Shown one piece after another: positions 55,133 through 64,000 of a stretch of DNA of 64,000 nucleotides; the stretch's first letter is position 1; each line of letters starts with the position of its first letter. The translations under genes and the position numbers were made by a program. The DNA is taken from the NCBI GenBank assembly GCA_035610835.1, contig CM069442.1, forward strand, positions 30,085,798 through 30,149,797. Direction: 5' to 3'. Source of the DNA: Ophiura sarsii (Eukaryota > Echinodermata > Ophiuroidea > Amphilepidida > Ophiuridae). The notes beneath the pieces were generated by a model. The model was not told the DNA's origin. It worked only from the letters and a program-made list of their open reading frames with translations, and did no database searches.

Positions 55133-55639
55133 AAGGGGCACTAATAGGGGGGCTGGGGGGTACCGCGCCATTTTGCAATATTTTGCGAAATCGATCGTGG
55201 GTTATCACGTGATACGTATCGTGGAAAAATAATGTACACTGTTTTAACGAAATGCACTGTGGGATTGTGTTACCAGCCTAAAATTTATAGAGGTCCGCAA
55301 ACTTGCTTATATTGAGCCTATCTATAACAAGCTAAAAGTGACATCTCTAAATGTAATTACCAAAGTGTGAAATTGTTGGACACACTGGTAAAATGGTTTT
55401 ACAACAAGTTTTGCTATCATATTATCAAACTGAACTCAAGTTAAATCACTCTATATCGAGCAATAATATAATTGTTTACGCATTTTAATTGTTTAGACAA
55501 AGTTAAATAAATCAAGGATACATTTATGATAGATAAATAAATAAAAAGAAAACTATAAACGCATGGGCGGCATTTATAATTGATAAAAATTGACATAACA
55601 ATGATGTTACATTAATATACCATCAAGTTTAAAAAATAG

Positions 55640-55710
55640 AAAAATAATGGGAAAATTCGAACCCGTGATTTCCGATTGCTACGACATGGCCAACCTACGC
55701 ACGCCACAGA
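55640..55710 (-). ncRNA. tRNA-like segment (degenerate)
   Basis: Minus strand: GTAGGTTGGCCATGTCGTAG, then CAATCGGAAATCACGGGTTC and GAAT. GGGTTCGAAT resembles a B box and GTAGGTTGGCCATG an A box. The acceptor stem does not pair, so this is a relic or SINE head, not a tRNA gene. Confidence 0.35.
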
Positions 55711-55994
55711 GAGTTTACGACTGTAATTGTGATAGTTTTATTATTTAACTATGTCCATTTATTTATAACGAACGGATTTTTATTGTGCCATTTTTGCCAA
55801 ATGTGTGTGTTGCTCTCGCACAAAATGTGTTTGTAATTTGATTATAAAAAGTTCTTATTTTTAAAAGAACGGTAATTTTTTTTGACATTTTTCGAGAGAA
55901 AAAATGGCGTAACCCTGATACGGTAAACGCCAGCAGTGTGGTGTCCGCGTGGGCAAGCATACAGATGATGCTAAGCAAATCCAGCATATAAATC

Positions 55995-56062
55995 AAAAAG
56001 TGCTCCTAATGGGGACTCGAACCCACAACCATCTTTCCACTAGACTAACCGTGCTAATTGAA
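55995..56062 (-). ncRNA. tRNA-like segment with perfect B box
   Basis: Minus strand: GCACGGTTAGTCTAGTGGAA, AGATGGTTGTGG, then GGTTCGAGTCCCC. The A-box-like TTAGTCTAGTGG and the B box GGTTCGAGTCC have tRNA spacing. A convincing 7-bp acceptor stem is missing, so a pseudo-tRNA or SINE promoter is more likely than a working tRNA. Confidence 0.45.
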
Positions 56063-56599
56063 AGAAATTAACGCAAATAATTTATTTATATCATGGGTCA
56101 TGGGTTAATGCACTGTGTTAAATTCTACAATCCCGGACGCCACTCTGTTCAAAGGCACAAAAAAGTTGACCTATGTTTTATGCTTTTTTTGCAATCCTGA
56201 GGTGTGCAGTTCGATTTTCTTTCTCGAATTGTTTAGGAAAACCATCCATTTTAGAACATCTGAAATTTAAAATGAACTTCACACCCGGGAAAGTATGATG
56301 CCAAGGGCATATTTTTTGCACGTAAATCCAATACAAGAGTTCTGAAAATCGACAAAAATATGACGTCATAACCATTGCTTCGGGACAAAATGGCGCGGTA
56401 CCCCCCCCCCCCCCCCCCCCCCCCCCCCCACCCTAGGGCACTAAGAGATGTGTTGGAGGCTGCGCCCTCAATTATGATAAAAACTGGGATTGGTATATTT
56501 TTACAATTATATTACATGTATGAACTTACACCTATAAAGATTAAGAAAAATCAACATTCTTTGTACAACAAAATGTCGATTCAAAACATTGCGCCAATC

Positions 56600-57525
56600 G
56601 CTCATTAGCATAATTGCAATGGTACAAAAATTAGCTCCGGTGCTCGTGTGTTACCATTTCAATTATGCTTATGAGCTAATTTGCACTTTTTATTTATTTA
56701 AACCTATAGTATTAATTTATTTGAATTATGTCGATGCATTAATTTAACACCATTGAATGTATATTGATATATATGAATATATGCTTATTTTCTCACTGGT
56801 TACAGGAAAGGGAAGTAATTGCTCACCATGTAATGCAAATACATTGAGCAAGAACATAAACATCAAAGAGCCAATGACCCTGCAGCACACCCCCACCCCA
56901 CCACCACCAATCCCTGGTTACTAAGCGATAATTCACAACGTACATGTTCATTTTAGGAAGAAATCAACACATTTTCTATCAAATGTGTACGTTGATTCAA
57001 TTTTTTTTATCGTCGGCACAACGTTGAGTGTAGACGTCACACCAACGTTGTATTTTGGCGTTAAAAAACCTTTCATATTCACGTTTCCAGGCAACCATCA
57101 TCCAACGTTAGATATTGACGTTGACACAACATTGTACCAACCAATTTGTGCCCACTGGGAAGTGTCTCAAAATGGCGAACTTGCCCGACGCAATCGGCAA
57201 TATATCCAATACATATAATTCGTTATTCTTCGTCATTTTATTCCAAAATGAAATGTAGGGTTCAAAAATATTAGGGTGGGGCACTATTGCGGAATAAAAT
57301 GCGGGATAAAATGCTCACCGTATAGGAATATGAATGGTTATTTATGAATTGGGAGTTTATCTAAATTTTCTTTAAAAGTATTCACGAAATTGCACTCGGA
57401 ATAGTGTCTAAAATACAAACATTTTCAACTTCTCTGGGAGGAGGCGTTAATTCGCCAGCCAATCACCCCCCCCCCCCCCCCCCCCCCCCCCCTCCCCCAT
57501 GCCAAAAACTTTACGCCACTGAACC
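56600..57525. repeat. Repeat-rich stretch, CAACGTTG element at 56985-57165
   Basis: 56985-57165 carries ACAACGTTGAGTGTAGACGT, CACCAACGTTGTATTTTGGC and TGCCCACTGGGAA, a MITE-like palindromic family. 57310-57395 matches 53365-53450. A C run of about 27 lies at 57467-57492. Confidence 0.55.
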
Positions 57526-57859
57526 ATGGATTTCAATCATTCATTTGTAACTTTATCGTCTTTATCGTCTGACGGTATCCAATCTTCAGTGCGTTTATTT
57601 GCTGATGATTATGTTATATACCGTGAAGTAAAAAATGACTTTGATGCCCAAATCCTACAGGAAGACCTAAACACAATGGAGAGGTGGGAAAAGACCTGGC
57701 TGATGAAATTCAATACATCAAAATGTTTCATCATGAAATTGACCCATGCCATATCTACCAAATCCCACGTATACACACTGGGGGGAAACATTCTAGCTGA
57801 AACTGAAAACCATCCATACTTAGGGATCAACATAAAGAACAACTAAACTGGAATCACAC
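57526..57859 (+). mobile_element. Non-LTR RT fragment cut by an assembly gap
   Basis: The frame gives SVRLFADDYVIYREVKNDFD (motif C as FADD), ILQEDLNTMERWEKTWLMKF, NTSKCFIMKLTH and ENHPYLGINIKNN before a stop at 57844-57846. In the next frame the same bases read QLNWNH, the expected continuation, so a one-base frameshift precedes the gap. CR1/jockey-type; inactive. Confidence 0.85.
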
Positions 57860-57959
57860 NNNNNNNNNNNNNNNNNNNNNNNNNNNNNNNNNNNNNNNNN
57901 NNNNNNNNNNNNNNNNNNNNNNNNNNNNNNNNNNNNNNNNNNNNNNNNNNNNNNNNNNN
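57860..57959. other. Assembly gap, 100 N
   Basis: Exactly 100 N, the conventional size for a gap of unknown length. Confidence 0.99.
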
Positions 57960-57964
57960 GAGAG

Positions 57965-58175
57965 GAAATTTGAATCGCAAAATTGAAGCCTCCCCATATA
58001 TGGGCATGTGGGCGTGAGTACGCGCGATGTAACTCTTGAGATGACGGCGCACACTCATTAGCATACTTTAGACGCGGGATGTAACTCTTGTAACTTATTA
58101 GCATAATTTAGACGCGTGATGTAACTCTTGGAACGGGGGCGCTGTCACGCTGGAGGCTTCAATTTCGGCAATGGG
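57965..58175. repeat. Inverted GGAGGCTTCAATTT ends around three short units
   Basis: AAATTGAAGCCTCC (57980-57995) pairs with GGAGGCTTCAATTT (58152-58166). Between them, ACGCGNGATGTAACTCTTG and CATTAGCATACTTTAGACGC recur two to three times. Confidence 0.7.
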
Positions 58176-58179
58176 AGTC

Positions 58180-58860
58180 TGTGTACAGAGACACCGGCCT
58201 GGTAATTCCCGGGTACCCGCCCGTTGTCTCGGGTACCAAATTGGGAACCCGAATTCCCGAAATTAAAAAAACAAACCTTTTTAGGTATTGAATGACCCAT
58301 ATTTTACCAAAAAGTGACCCTATTACCACAGGATATACTTAGTAAATGTTTGTATAATGTATTTAAATTAAAAACATAATAACTCATTTTGAGTCAAATC
58401 AAATTATAAATGTTGTTTATATGCCTGTGATCTGGTAGAGAAAGATGTTTCATTTGTGTATGATGGATATAATGTCAGATACATGTAGGTTTTGAATGCA
58501 TTTCAAATTCTTTAGTACACAGTTTACAATTTTTATTACAACATCACATTCACATGCATATTAACAACAGTAATCATTTTTTTAAACATGAATTTTTTTT
58601 AAATCAAAATAAATTATACTAACAATAACAAATCTTGCTAGTGTTTTAATATGTTACAGGCAACACTTGTCTTCCCATATTAAATAATAAGTTAATGACC
58701 AGTTTTTACTCTGAAAATGAAGAAGAAAAAAATGAAAATTGAAAGAAGAAAAAAAAAATGGAAAAAAAATTTGGTACCCAATTTCGGGTACTTGGGTACC
58801 CGCCCGAAAAATAGGTCGGGTACCCAGGAATCGAAATACCCGTGAACTTGCAAGCCTAGT
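58180..58860. mobile_element. CGGGTACCCG-rich inverted element (hAT-like?)
   Basis: Left end AATTCCCGGGTACCCGCCCG and right end GGGTACCCGCCCGAAAAATA plus CGGGTACCCAGGAAT mirror each other. The right edge CTTGCAAGCCTAG, read inverted, is CTAGGCTTGCAAG, a hAT-style terminus. Exact ends and duplication not determined. Confidence 0.5.
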
Positions 58861-59208
58861 ATGTTTGGGCAATATTAATTACTATTTCTCAAACCGATAC
58901 AACTATTCTTGAATTGCTGTTGGAAGTAGCCATGTCTTCTCTACATTTTAAAAAAAAGCTGAGAAGAAATGGCCTAATGCTAATGGTTTTTCAGATGTAG
59001 CCGTATGGAATTCGATGATTTGCCAAAATATGGGATTACCCATTCACTGTCCGGACAGGGGTCAGACCCCCACCCTTTTTATTTTACCCCACCCTTTTTA
59101 CAGAGCGAAAAGGGGACATTTTGGATCCCAAGAGCTTTTTAGGGGTCCATCAAATTTGCGTCATGCATGCAATGTATATTAAGCTAAAATAGTATAGTGT
59201 AATGGCGG
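58861..59208. other. No gene recognised
   Basis: Contains CCACCCTTTTTATTTTACCC, which recurs near 60037; otherwise unassigned. Confidence 0.4.
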
Positions 59209-59211
59209 TTA

Positions 59212-59699
59212 GGCCAAATAAAAATAAAAACCAGTTTCTCGTTCGGGCTTTTTGAAAAAAGGAAGGAGGAGGCCCCCTTTTTTTGTTTTCTTTTTTTCCC
59301 AAAATGGCGGATCCAAAATGGCGAACTGATTTTCCAACAAAAAAAACTTCCGCTTTCGACCTTTTTTCCAGTTGCTGTTGTTTCTTAAATGACAGCCACC
59401 TTTTCTAACACCGTTTTCAGACTTGTATTGGCTACAACTTTGTTGAAAACAAAAGGAAAGACAAAATACAGATGTTTATACATTTATTTGACTTAAAAAA
59501 GGTATCGGATTTTTTTCAATGTTAAGTTAACATTGAAAAAAATCCGATACCTTTTTTGGTAAAAAAAGTATTTTGGGGGTTTAAAAAAAAAAAAAAAAAA
59601 TCTTTTTTTTTTTTAAAGAAAAAAGAAAAGAAAAAAGGAGGCGGCCGGCAAAAAGGAAGCGGGCGGGGACGAGAAACTGGTAATTTTTTTTATTTGGCC
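59212..59699. mobile_element. GGCCAAATA-ended MITE with TTA duplication
   Basis: 488 bp; GGCCAAATAAAAATAAAAAC and CCAGTTTCTCGT on the left pair with the right end; TTA flanks both sides (59209-59211, 59700-59702). A perfect internal hairpin (AAAAAAGGTATCGGATTTTT arms) lies at about 59496-59560. Ends resemble 9242-9508. Confidence 0.85.
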
Positions 59700-59702
59700 T
59701 TA

Positions 59703-60700
59703 GTAATGCTTCCGAATTCGGAAGTTTTCGGAAGTTGATGATATCAAAATACTACCTACTTTTGGCACATTTCCATCATCAAAACAAATAATTCTAGGGC
59801 ACAACAGTATTATTTGGGTGGTACCAACATAACAAATTAAAAGCTGGCTTTGAAATATGGCAAAATAGAGCAGAATTTACGATATGATTAATGGGGGACG
59901 GGCTGTCTGTACCGAAAGTTTGTTGGAAAATGTTGAAACTTAATTGAACTAATGCGCTGAAATTGGTGGCAAATGTCCTATTTTTTTACAATTTCTTTCA
60001 AAATGAATTAAACTACTATATCTGCATGTGATTTGTTTTACCCCACCCTTTTTATTTTATCTCCACGCTTTATACAACTACACCCTTTATATGAGAAATA
60101 TTCTAACCCCCACGCTTTTGTTGATTTCTTGATTTCTGGAGTCCCACGCTGTATAAAGCGTGCCGTCCGGACTATGATGCATTGCAAAAGGTGTCTCCAG
60201 TGGGATTTTGCCCCTGTACAAAGTCTATGGGGAATCAAAGAAAAAGTACTAATTTAATTATAGCAATAATGTAAACTGCTCACAAAAAACTCCGCTCTGT
60301 AACATCGTATCTCAACGGTCGAGGTGACAAAATACGCAGAACAAAATTATGCACTTGGTTATATGCTTCGATTAATGCATACCTTTTCGAGCCGTTATAT
60401 ATTGGATCATTTCTAAGTGTTTCGATACTTTTTGTGAGCAGTTTAAGAGATGCTGTGTAAGACTGGAGAGGTTATTTCCATCTAGATTTGGCACATGTAT
60501 AACTTAATAGAACATTATCATTGAAATACAAATAGTGACATATTCTAATTTGCATATTTAATTGGATTAATCCTATACTAGGGATGTTCATATTTTTTTT
60601 AGAAATGTTAAATTTAATATATGTTATTAGTATTGATGGAAAGATCATGTAATCCCCTTTAAAATGAGTGCTTGATGAGACTAACAGAGTTAACTAGGTT
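59703..60700. other. No gene recognised
   Basis: AT-rich; a diverged block at 60035-60180 partly mirrors 59040-59110 (ACCCCACCCTTTTTATTTTA, GTCCGGAC), perhaps the outer ends of an older element around 59212-59699. Confidence 0.4.
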
Positions 60701-60710
60701 AAGTATAAGT

Positions 60711-61173
60711 AGGGTTCGGCAGAATCCGTGATTTTTTAAGTCAAAATCCGTGATTTACGTGATTAGTGTGATTTTAAGCAAAACCGAGATCAAACCGTGG
60801 GAATTGACAATGACACATGAAATCCACGCGGTCATATCTGTAGCCACTCAATTAAAAATATCTAATACTCAATGAATATTAGTAAATAAATAAGTGTTAG
60901 ATTGGAATAAAAATGTGATGTAAAAAATAAAAACAAGGAAATGGCGATATAAAAAAATCATGCATTGTAGTTCTCAAAAAAGCCACAATTCGGTTAATTT
61001 GTGATTCTTATTATCAAATAAAACTGGGAAAATCGGCTTGTTGGACAATTACCGCGGTTTAAATTGCATTTCAGTGATTTTACGGGACAATTTCCCAAAG
61101 CCGTGATCAATTATGAAATCTTAGAATTAGAATTACGCCGTGAAATCCGTGTTCACAGATTCTGCCGAACCCT
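60711..61173. mobile_element. MITE with perfect 10-bp duplication (Mutator-like)
   Basis: AAGTATAAGT is repeated exactly at 60701-60710 and 61174-61183. The element starts AGGGTTCGGCAGAATCCGTG and ends in the complement of AGGGTTCGGCAGAATCTGTG. Interior CCGTGATT words. A 9-11 bp duplication is characteristic of Mutator-like elements. Confidence 0.85.
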
Positions 61174-61500
61174 AAGTATAAGTGAAGTTATGGAGCAAAA
61201 TGTGCTGTAAAATTGATGGTTTCTATAACAGCGTTTCAATGCAAAAACTTTGATTCATTATACATGTATATGCCATGTTTAATGTTGAACCATTTTTCAG
61301 CCCAAAAGGGCTCAATATTTTTTTAGCCCAAAGTAGCCCAAAAGACTCCCAAACCAAACCTTGCTATTCACTAATACCGTAGTTTACAAGTACATTGTTA
61401 CAATGTATTCCCCTACCCCAAACATAAATCCTACATTTAGTTATAAAATAAAAAACCAAATATTAAAATATAATTGGAAGGTTTTTAAAAAAAAATTCAA
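61174..61500. other. No gene recognised
   Basis: AT-rich spacer; AGCCCAAAAGGGCT and AGCCCAAAAG words near 61300-61345. Confidence 0.4.
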
Positions 61501-61519
61501 AGTATTTGTTGGGCTTTTA

Positions 61520-61590
61520 CACCTTCCCAGACACCCTTCCATCTCCCCAGACCCCTTCCACCTCCCCAGACCCCTTCCACCTCCCCGGGG
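61520..61590. repeat. 20-bp minisatellite CAGACCCCTTCCACCTCCCC
   Basis: About three and a half copies with minor changes. Confidence 0.85.
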
Positions 61591-62117
61591 CTCCTCTTCC
61601 CCAACCCCATGCCATAAAACTAAACAAATATAAAACAAAACAAGTCCTGACTGCGCGATCTTGAAAGCACATGCTCCTGATCAACAGATTCATCAACACG
61701 GCAATACCGTTTTGCCGGCAAACATGCGCCAATCCATTTCGCCCAACACCGAAAAGGGACGCGTACATCGGGTAACACGCATGGATTCAGACCAATTTAG
61801 CTTCTAACCGCGTCAAGTTTAGGAAAAACGATGGACATCTTTAGTTAAAATATAGTATCAGGATGCAACAACCGGTTGTAAAAGTGGTTTTGTTTCAGGT
61901 AGTAAAAAGATATTTGAGAAATTGATTTGTGACATGGATGTCAAATTCGGAAGGGTTGCAACTGGTTTAGCATGCCCGATTAACGATCAAAATTACTTTA
62001 TTAAATCGGCTATATTCTGGAATAAGATCGGTTATAACTTATAATCCTCTCTCGGAAGGGTTATTAATATTAAATATGAACGTATTTCGACTAGAAAGTA
62101 CAAAATATTCAACTTAC

Positions 62118-62205
62118 CTTCATTTAAAACCGGGCCTCGTTCACCCGTGAGAGTCGCCGTATTTGGGCCAGATGACGTAGCAACACTTGTCAACATTTTC
62201 AACAT
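62118..62205 (-). CDS. Candidate first coding exon, product unknown
   Basis: From ATG at 62205 (second ATG 62196) the minus strand codes for MLKMLTSVATSSGPNTATL and TGERGPVLNE, then splits a Gly codon at GAAG|GTAAGTT, a strong donor (GT at 62117-62116), phase 1. Sequence upstream (62220-62660) is CG-richer than average and could be a promoter. The downstream exon would lie below 62100 and I could not find it. No family is recognised; a chance ORF beside a donor-like site is quite possible. Confidence 0.3.
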
Positions 62206-62219
62206 TTTGGTATACGGTG

Positions 62220-62765
62220 AAGGGCGCCGCTCGAAAATACAAAACTGGACAACCCTACCCATACCCTGGAAATGGCGTTATTTATCCATATTTTATCCAT
62301 ATTATGCAGTACCACAACAATTCTTTCCAAACTTGACCTGTATTGAGGTGGTTATTATAAATATGGTAAAGTTGGATACCAAATTTGTATAAGAAACATA
62401 GGCTAATTTGCGTAATTGCATAATTGATGAACCGGTTGATTACTAACTATCCATGCATATCCCAGCGCATATACCGGCTAAGAATTCCCGCCGACATATG
62501 CCTGCGGTAGGTGACGTCATCGAGGCAATGCCAGCACCACGTGCGCGGAGATAGTTTCTGGCAGTGAGAATATTATTCATATTGTGGCGAATGGAGCGGA
62601 TTCCTCCACAACTCTTCCGGCGTATTCTTTCTTCCCTCTGTGGTAGCGAGCGGTCAAGGCAACTGCAACTGATGATGGCGTGGGCGTGAGGTGTTACTCC
62701 TCACTATTTGACAATGCACGGACTCGGAATGATCACTCAAAGCATTATTTAAGTTTGTAACATGA
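62220..62765. other. Unassigned; CG-richer flank of the candidate exon
   Basis: CG-containing words (GGCGCCGCTCG, CACGTGCGCGGAG) are more frequent here than in most of the window. Confidence 0.35.
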
Positions 62766-62768
62766 TCT

Positions 62769-62970
62769 TTATTGGGATTGTGGGCTGATGATCCGGTAAT
62801 ATGGATTCGGAAGAGGCAGACGGAATGTGTGGAAGTAAGAGAGCACTTTCTAGCACGACGTGATAACCATTATTGGGATTGTGGGCTGATGATCCGGTAA
62901 TATGGATTCGGAAGAGGCAGACGGAATGTGTGGAAGTAAGAGAGCACTTTCTAGCACGACGTGATAACCA
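62769..62970. repeat. 101-bp perfect tandem duplication
   Basis: Two copies of a 101-bp unit (TTATTGGGATTGTGGGCTGA to GCACGACGTGATAACCA) appear identical, indicating a very recent duplication or an assembly artefact. Confidence 0.92.
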
Positions 62971-64000
62971 TTATTAAACACCGGCTTGATCTGGCACGAG
63001 CTACCTTTGGTAGTCCTCTAGCAATATTGGCGCGAACTACCTTGAGTGGTAGCTCGGCCCGACTGGCCACGATTCACAGGATGCGCTCGAATTTATATAC
63101 CCAAACCACGTGACCAAACTGACGGTCACATGACCTCGCACTGAAGGGAGCCACCAAGCGTTATACTACAATCTTGCTGAGATAAAGGATGCCCTCTATA
63201 GTCTCTCTCAATTCCGCTACAATATCATAATATTATTTACTAGACAGTAGACACTATCAAAACTAAGGGAACAATCATAATACTTGTAGGGTTGGGTGGC
63301 TGGAATTTTTTATTTTTTAGTGAACATCAAAACTATTTTGACTGCCCCCCTCCCTATGCCTAAAATGTTTTGACCCCCACCCATTTATTAAATTTAAGGT
63401 ATGATTCTTAATACTATTGGCCGTGGCTGAAGCGGATCGCATGTTTCTTAGGCATCATCTACATTTGTATGGCAGGGTTGCACAAAGTTGTTTCTTCAAC
63501 AGGAGCAAGGTTTTGAGCTGAACATTTCCCCCACCTATACTTACAGGTTTGATAAAAATCAGATTACAATATTGGATTAGAATTTTTGTTAGGGGAGCAT
63601 GAAAAAAAAGATTTGCGTGAAGCGCTCACATTTTTTTGTGGCATTTTATGCTTTATATAATGGTGAAATTTTGTTTAATTTAGTTGGAAAATCTGCGCAA
63701 AGCGCGAAAAAAAAATGCCTTTTTATGCTAACATTTTGTTGAGGGGGTGGGGGCACAAAAATATCTTTTGGGGAAATGCCCTCCCCTTGCCCCCTGTAGC
63801 ATCGCCACTGGGGAAAGCAATAAAACAATAAACACGTTACTATACCTGCAACCACAGCTCATAACCCAAAGTTGTTGTTTTTTTCTCTTCATCTTTTTTC
63901 ACCCTTTTCCCCAATACTTTTTCTTTTTCCACTTGGCATTATTTCCCTAATTCTGCTCATTATTTCCCGGGAGCGGTGTTCCCTGCTCCCGCACTTTGTG
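62971..64000. other. No gene recognised; repeat scraps
   Basis: 63000-63070 has CTACCTTTGGTAGTCC and CTACCTTGAGTGGTAG words. 63610-63710 shows GCGTGAAGCGCTC and CTGCGCAAAGCGCG, like the GCGC-core family. TAGCATCGCCACTGGGG near 63797 resembles the AGTGGCG element end. Confidence 0.45.

Larger units (their letters stand above)
55144..56435. mobile_element. 1.3-kb insert with 8-bp duplication and GGTACCGCGCCATTTTG ends
   Basis: GGGCACTA is duplicated at 55136-55143 and 56436-56443. Inverted GGGGGGTACCGCGCCATTTT lies near 55155 and 56385-56405. The right end holds 29 consecutive C (56401-56429). No transposase is seen; the interior contains two tRNA-like segments on the minus strand. The 8-bp duplication suggests hAT-like transposition. 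Confidence 0.8.
55133..56590 (+). mobile_element. AGGGGCACTAAGAG-family MITE split by a 1.3-kb insert
   Basis: The left end (TTAAGGGGCACTA) is at 55131-55143 and the rest (GGGCACTAAGAGATGTGTTG onward) at 56436-56590; the right end is lost. Confidence 0.75.

Noticed and set aside
55995..56062. Functional tRNA gene
   Set aside because: A and B boxes are good, but the acceptor stem does not pair and it sits inside a mobile element; kept only as tRNA-like.

Overview
This window looks like nuclear DNA of a marine invertebrate deuterostome, most likely an echinoderm or a close relative. That placement is an inference. It rests on metazoan genes with introns, a lengsin-type glutamine synthetase relative, animal non-LTR retrotransposon families, a very high load of short terminal-inverted-repeat elements (MITEs), and strong enrichment of the octamer TAGGCCTA. 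Genes are sparse and most of the 64 kb is repeat-derived.

Genes, left to right. (1) 2604-2813 (+): last coding exon of a class A, amine/muscarinic-type GPCR with the TM7 NPxxY motif and helix 8. (2) 26285-30915 (-): a complete five-exon MYDGF (myeloid-derived growth factor) gene with signal peptide, both conserved cysteines and a KKEL C-terminus. It was assembled here from splice sites and is the best-supported multi-exon gene. (3) 42240-43589 (+): a 449-residue lengsin/glutamine-synthetase-I-like protein in one coding exon, with a strong splice acceptor 54 nt before its ATG. (4) 49286-50538 (-): a C2H2 zinc-finger exon with 13 near-identical fingers. It has no in-frame ATG, a probable 1-nt frameshift in its first finger, and a stop replacing a linker-adjacent Tyr with decayed fingers beyond it. 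(5) A weak candidate first coding exon at 62118-62205 (-).

Mobile DNA. Non-LTR reverse transcriptase remnants lie at 1092-1640, 5700-6060 plus 7050-7520 (one element split by inserted DNA), 20615-21521, 33850-35416 (long, with intact YADD and a 3' AAT tail), possibly 40430-40640, and 57526-57859 (ending in a 100-N assembly gap). DNA-transposon derivatives fall into groups by target-site duplication. TA (mariner/Tc1-like): 12011-13936, 14701-15469, 17367-17818, 21702-21756, 23871-24122, 31505-32559, 32922-33178, 41501-42038, 45347-46461, 46518-46782. TTA/TAA (PIF/Harbinger-like): 8241-8758, 9242-9508, 10081-10510, 29645-30527, 59212-59699. TTAA: a CACTTTCCACGCGG family with about eight copies, an AGGGGCACTAAGAG family, and 54014-54372. 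8 bp (hAT-like): 341-757, 29914-30222, 55144-56435. 10 bp (Mutator-like): 60711-61173. Many are nested, and in several cases another copy in the window shows the empty site.

The oddest structures are a 2.1-kb near-perfect palindrome at 3008-5152 carrying eight alternating copies of one 17-mer, a palindrome built of palindromes at 50974-52211, the zinc-finger array, and a p53-site-like decamer cluster at 1-160. No bacterial operon, CRISPR array, rRNA gene or clearly functional tRNA gene was seen.
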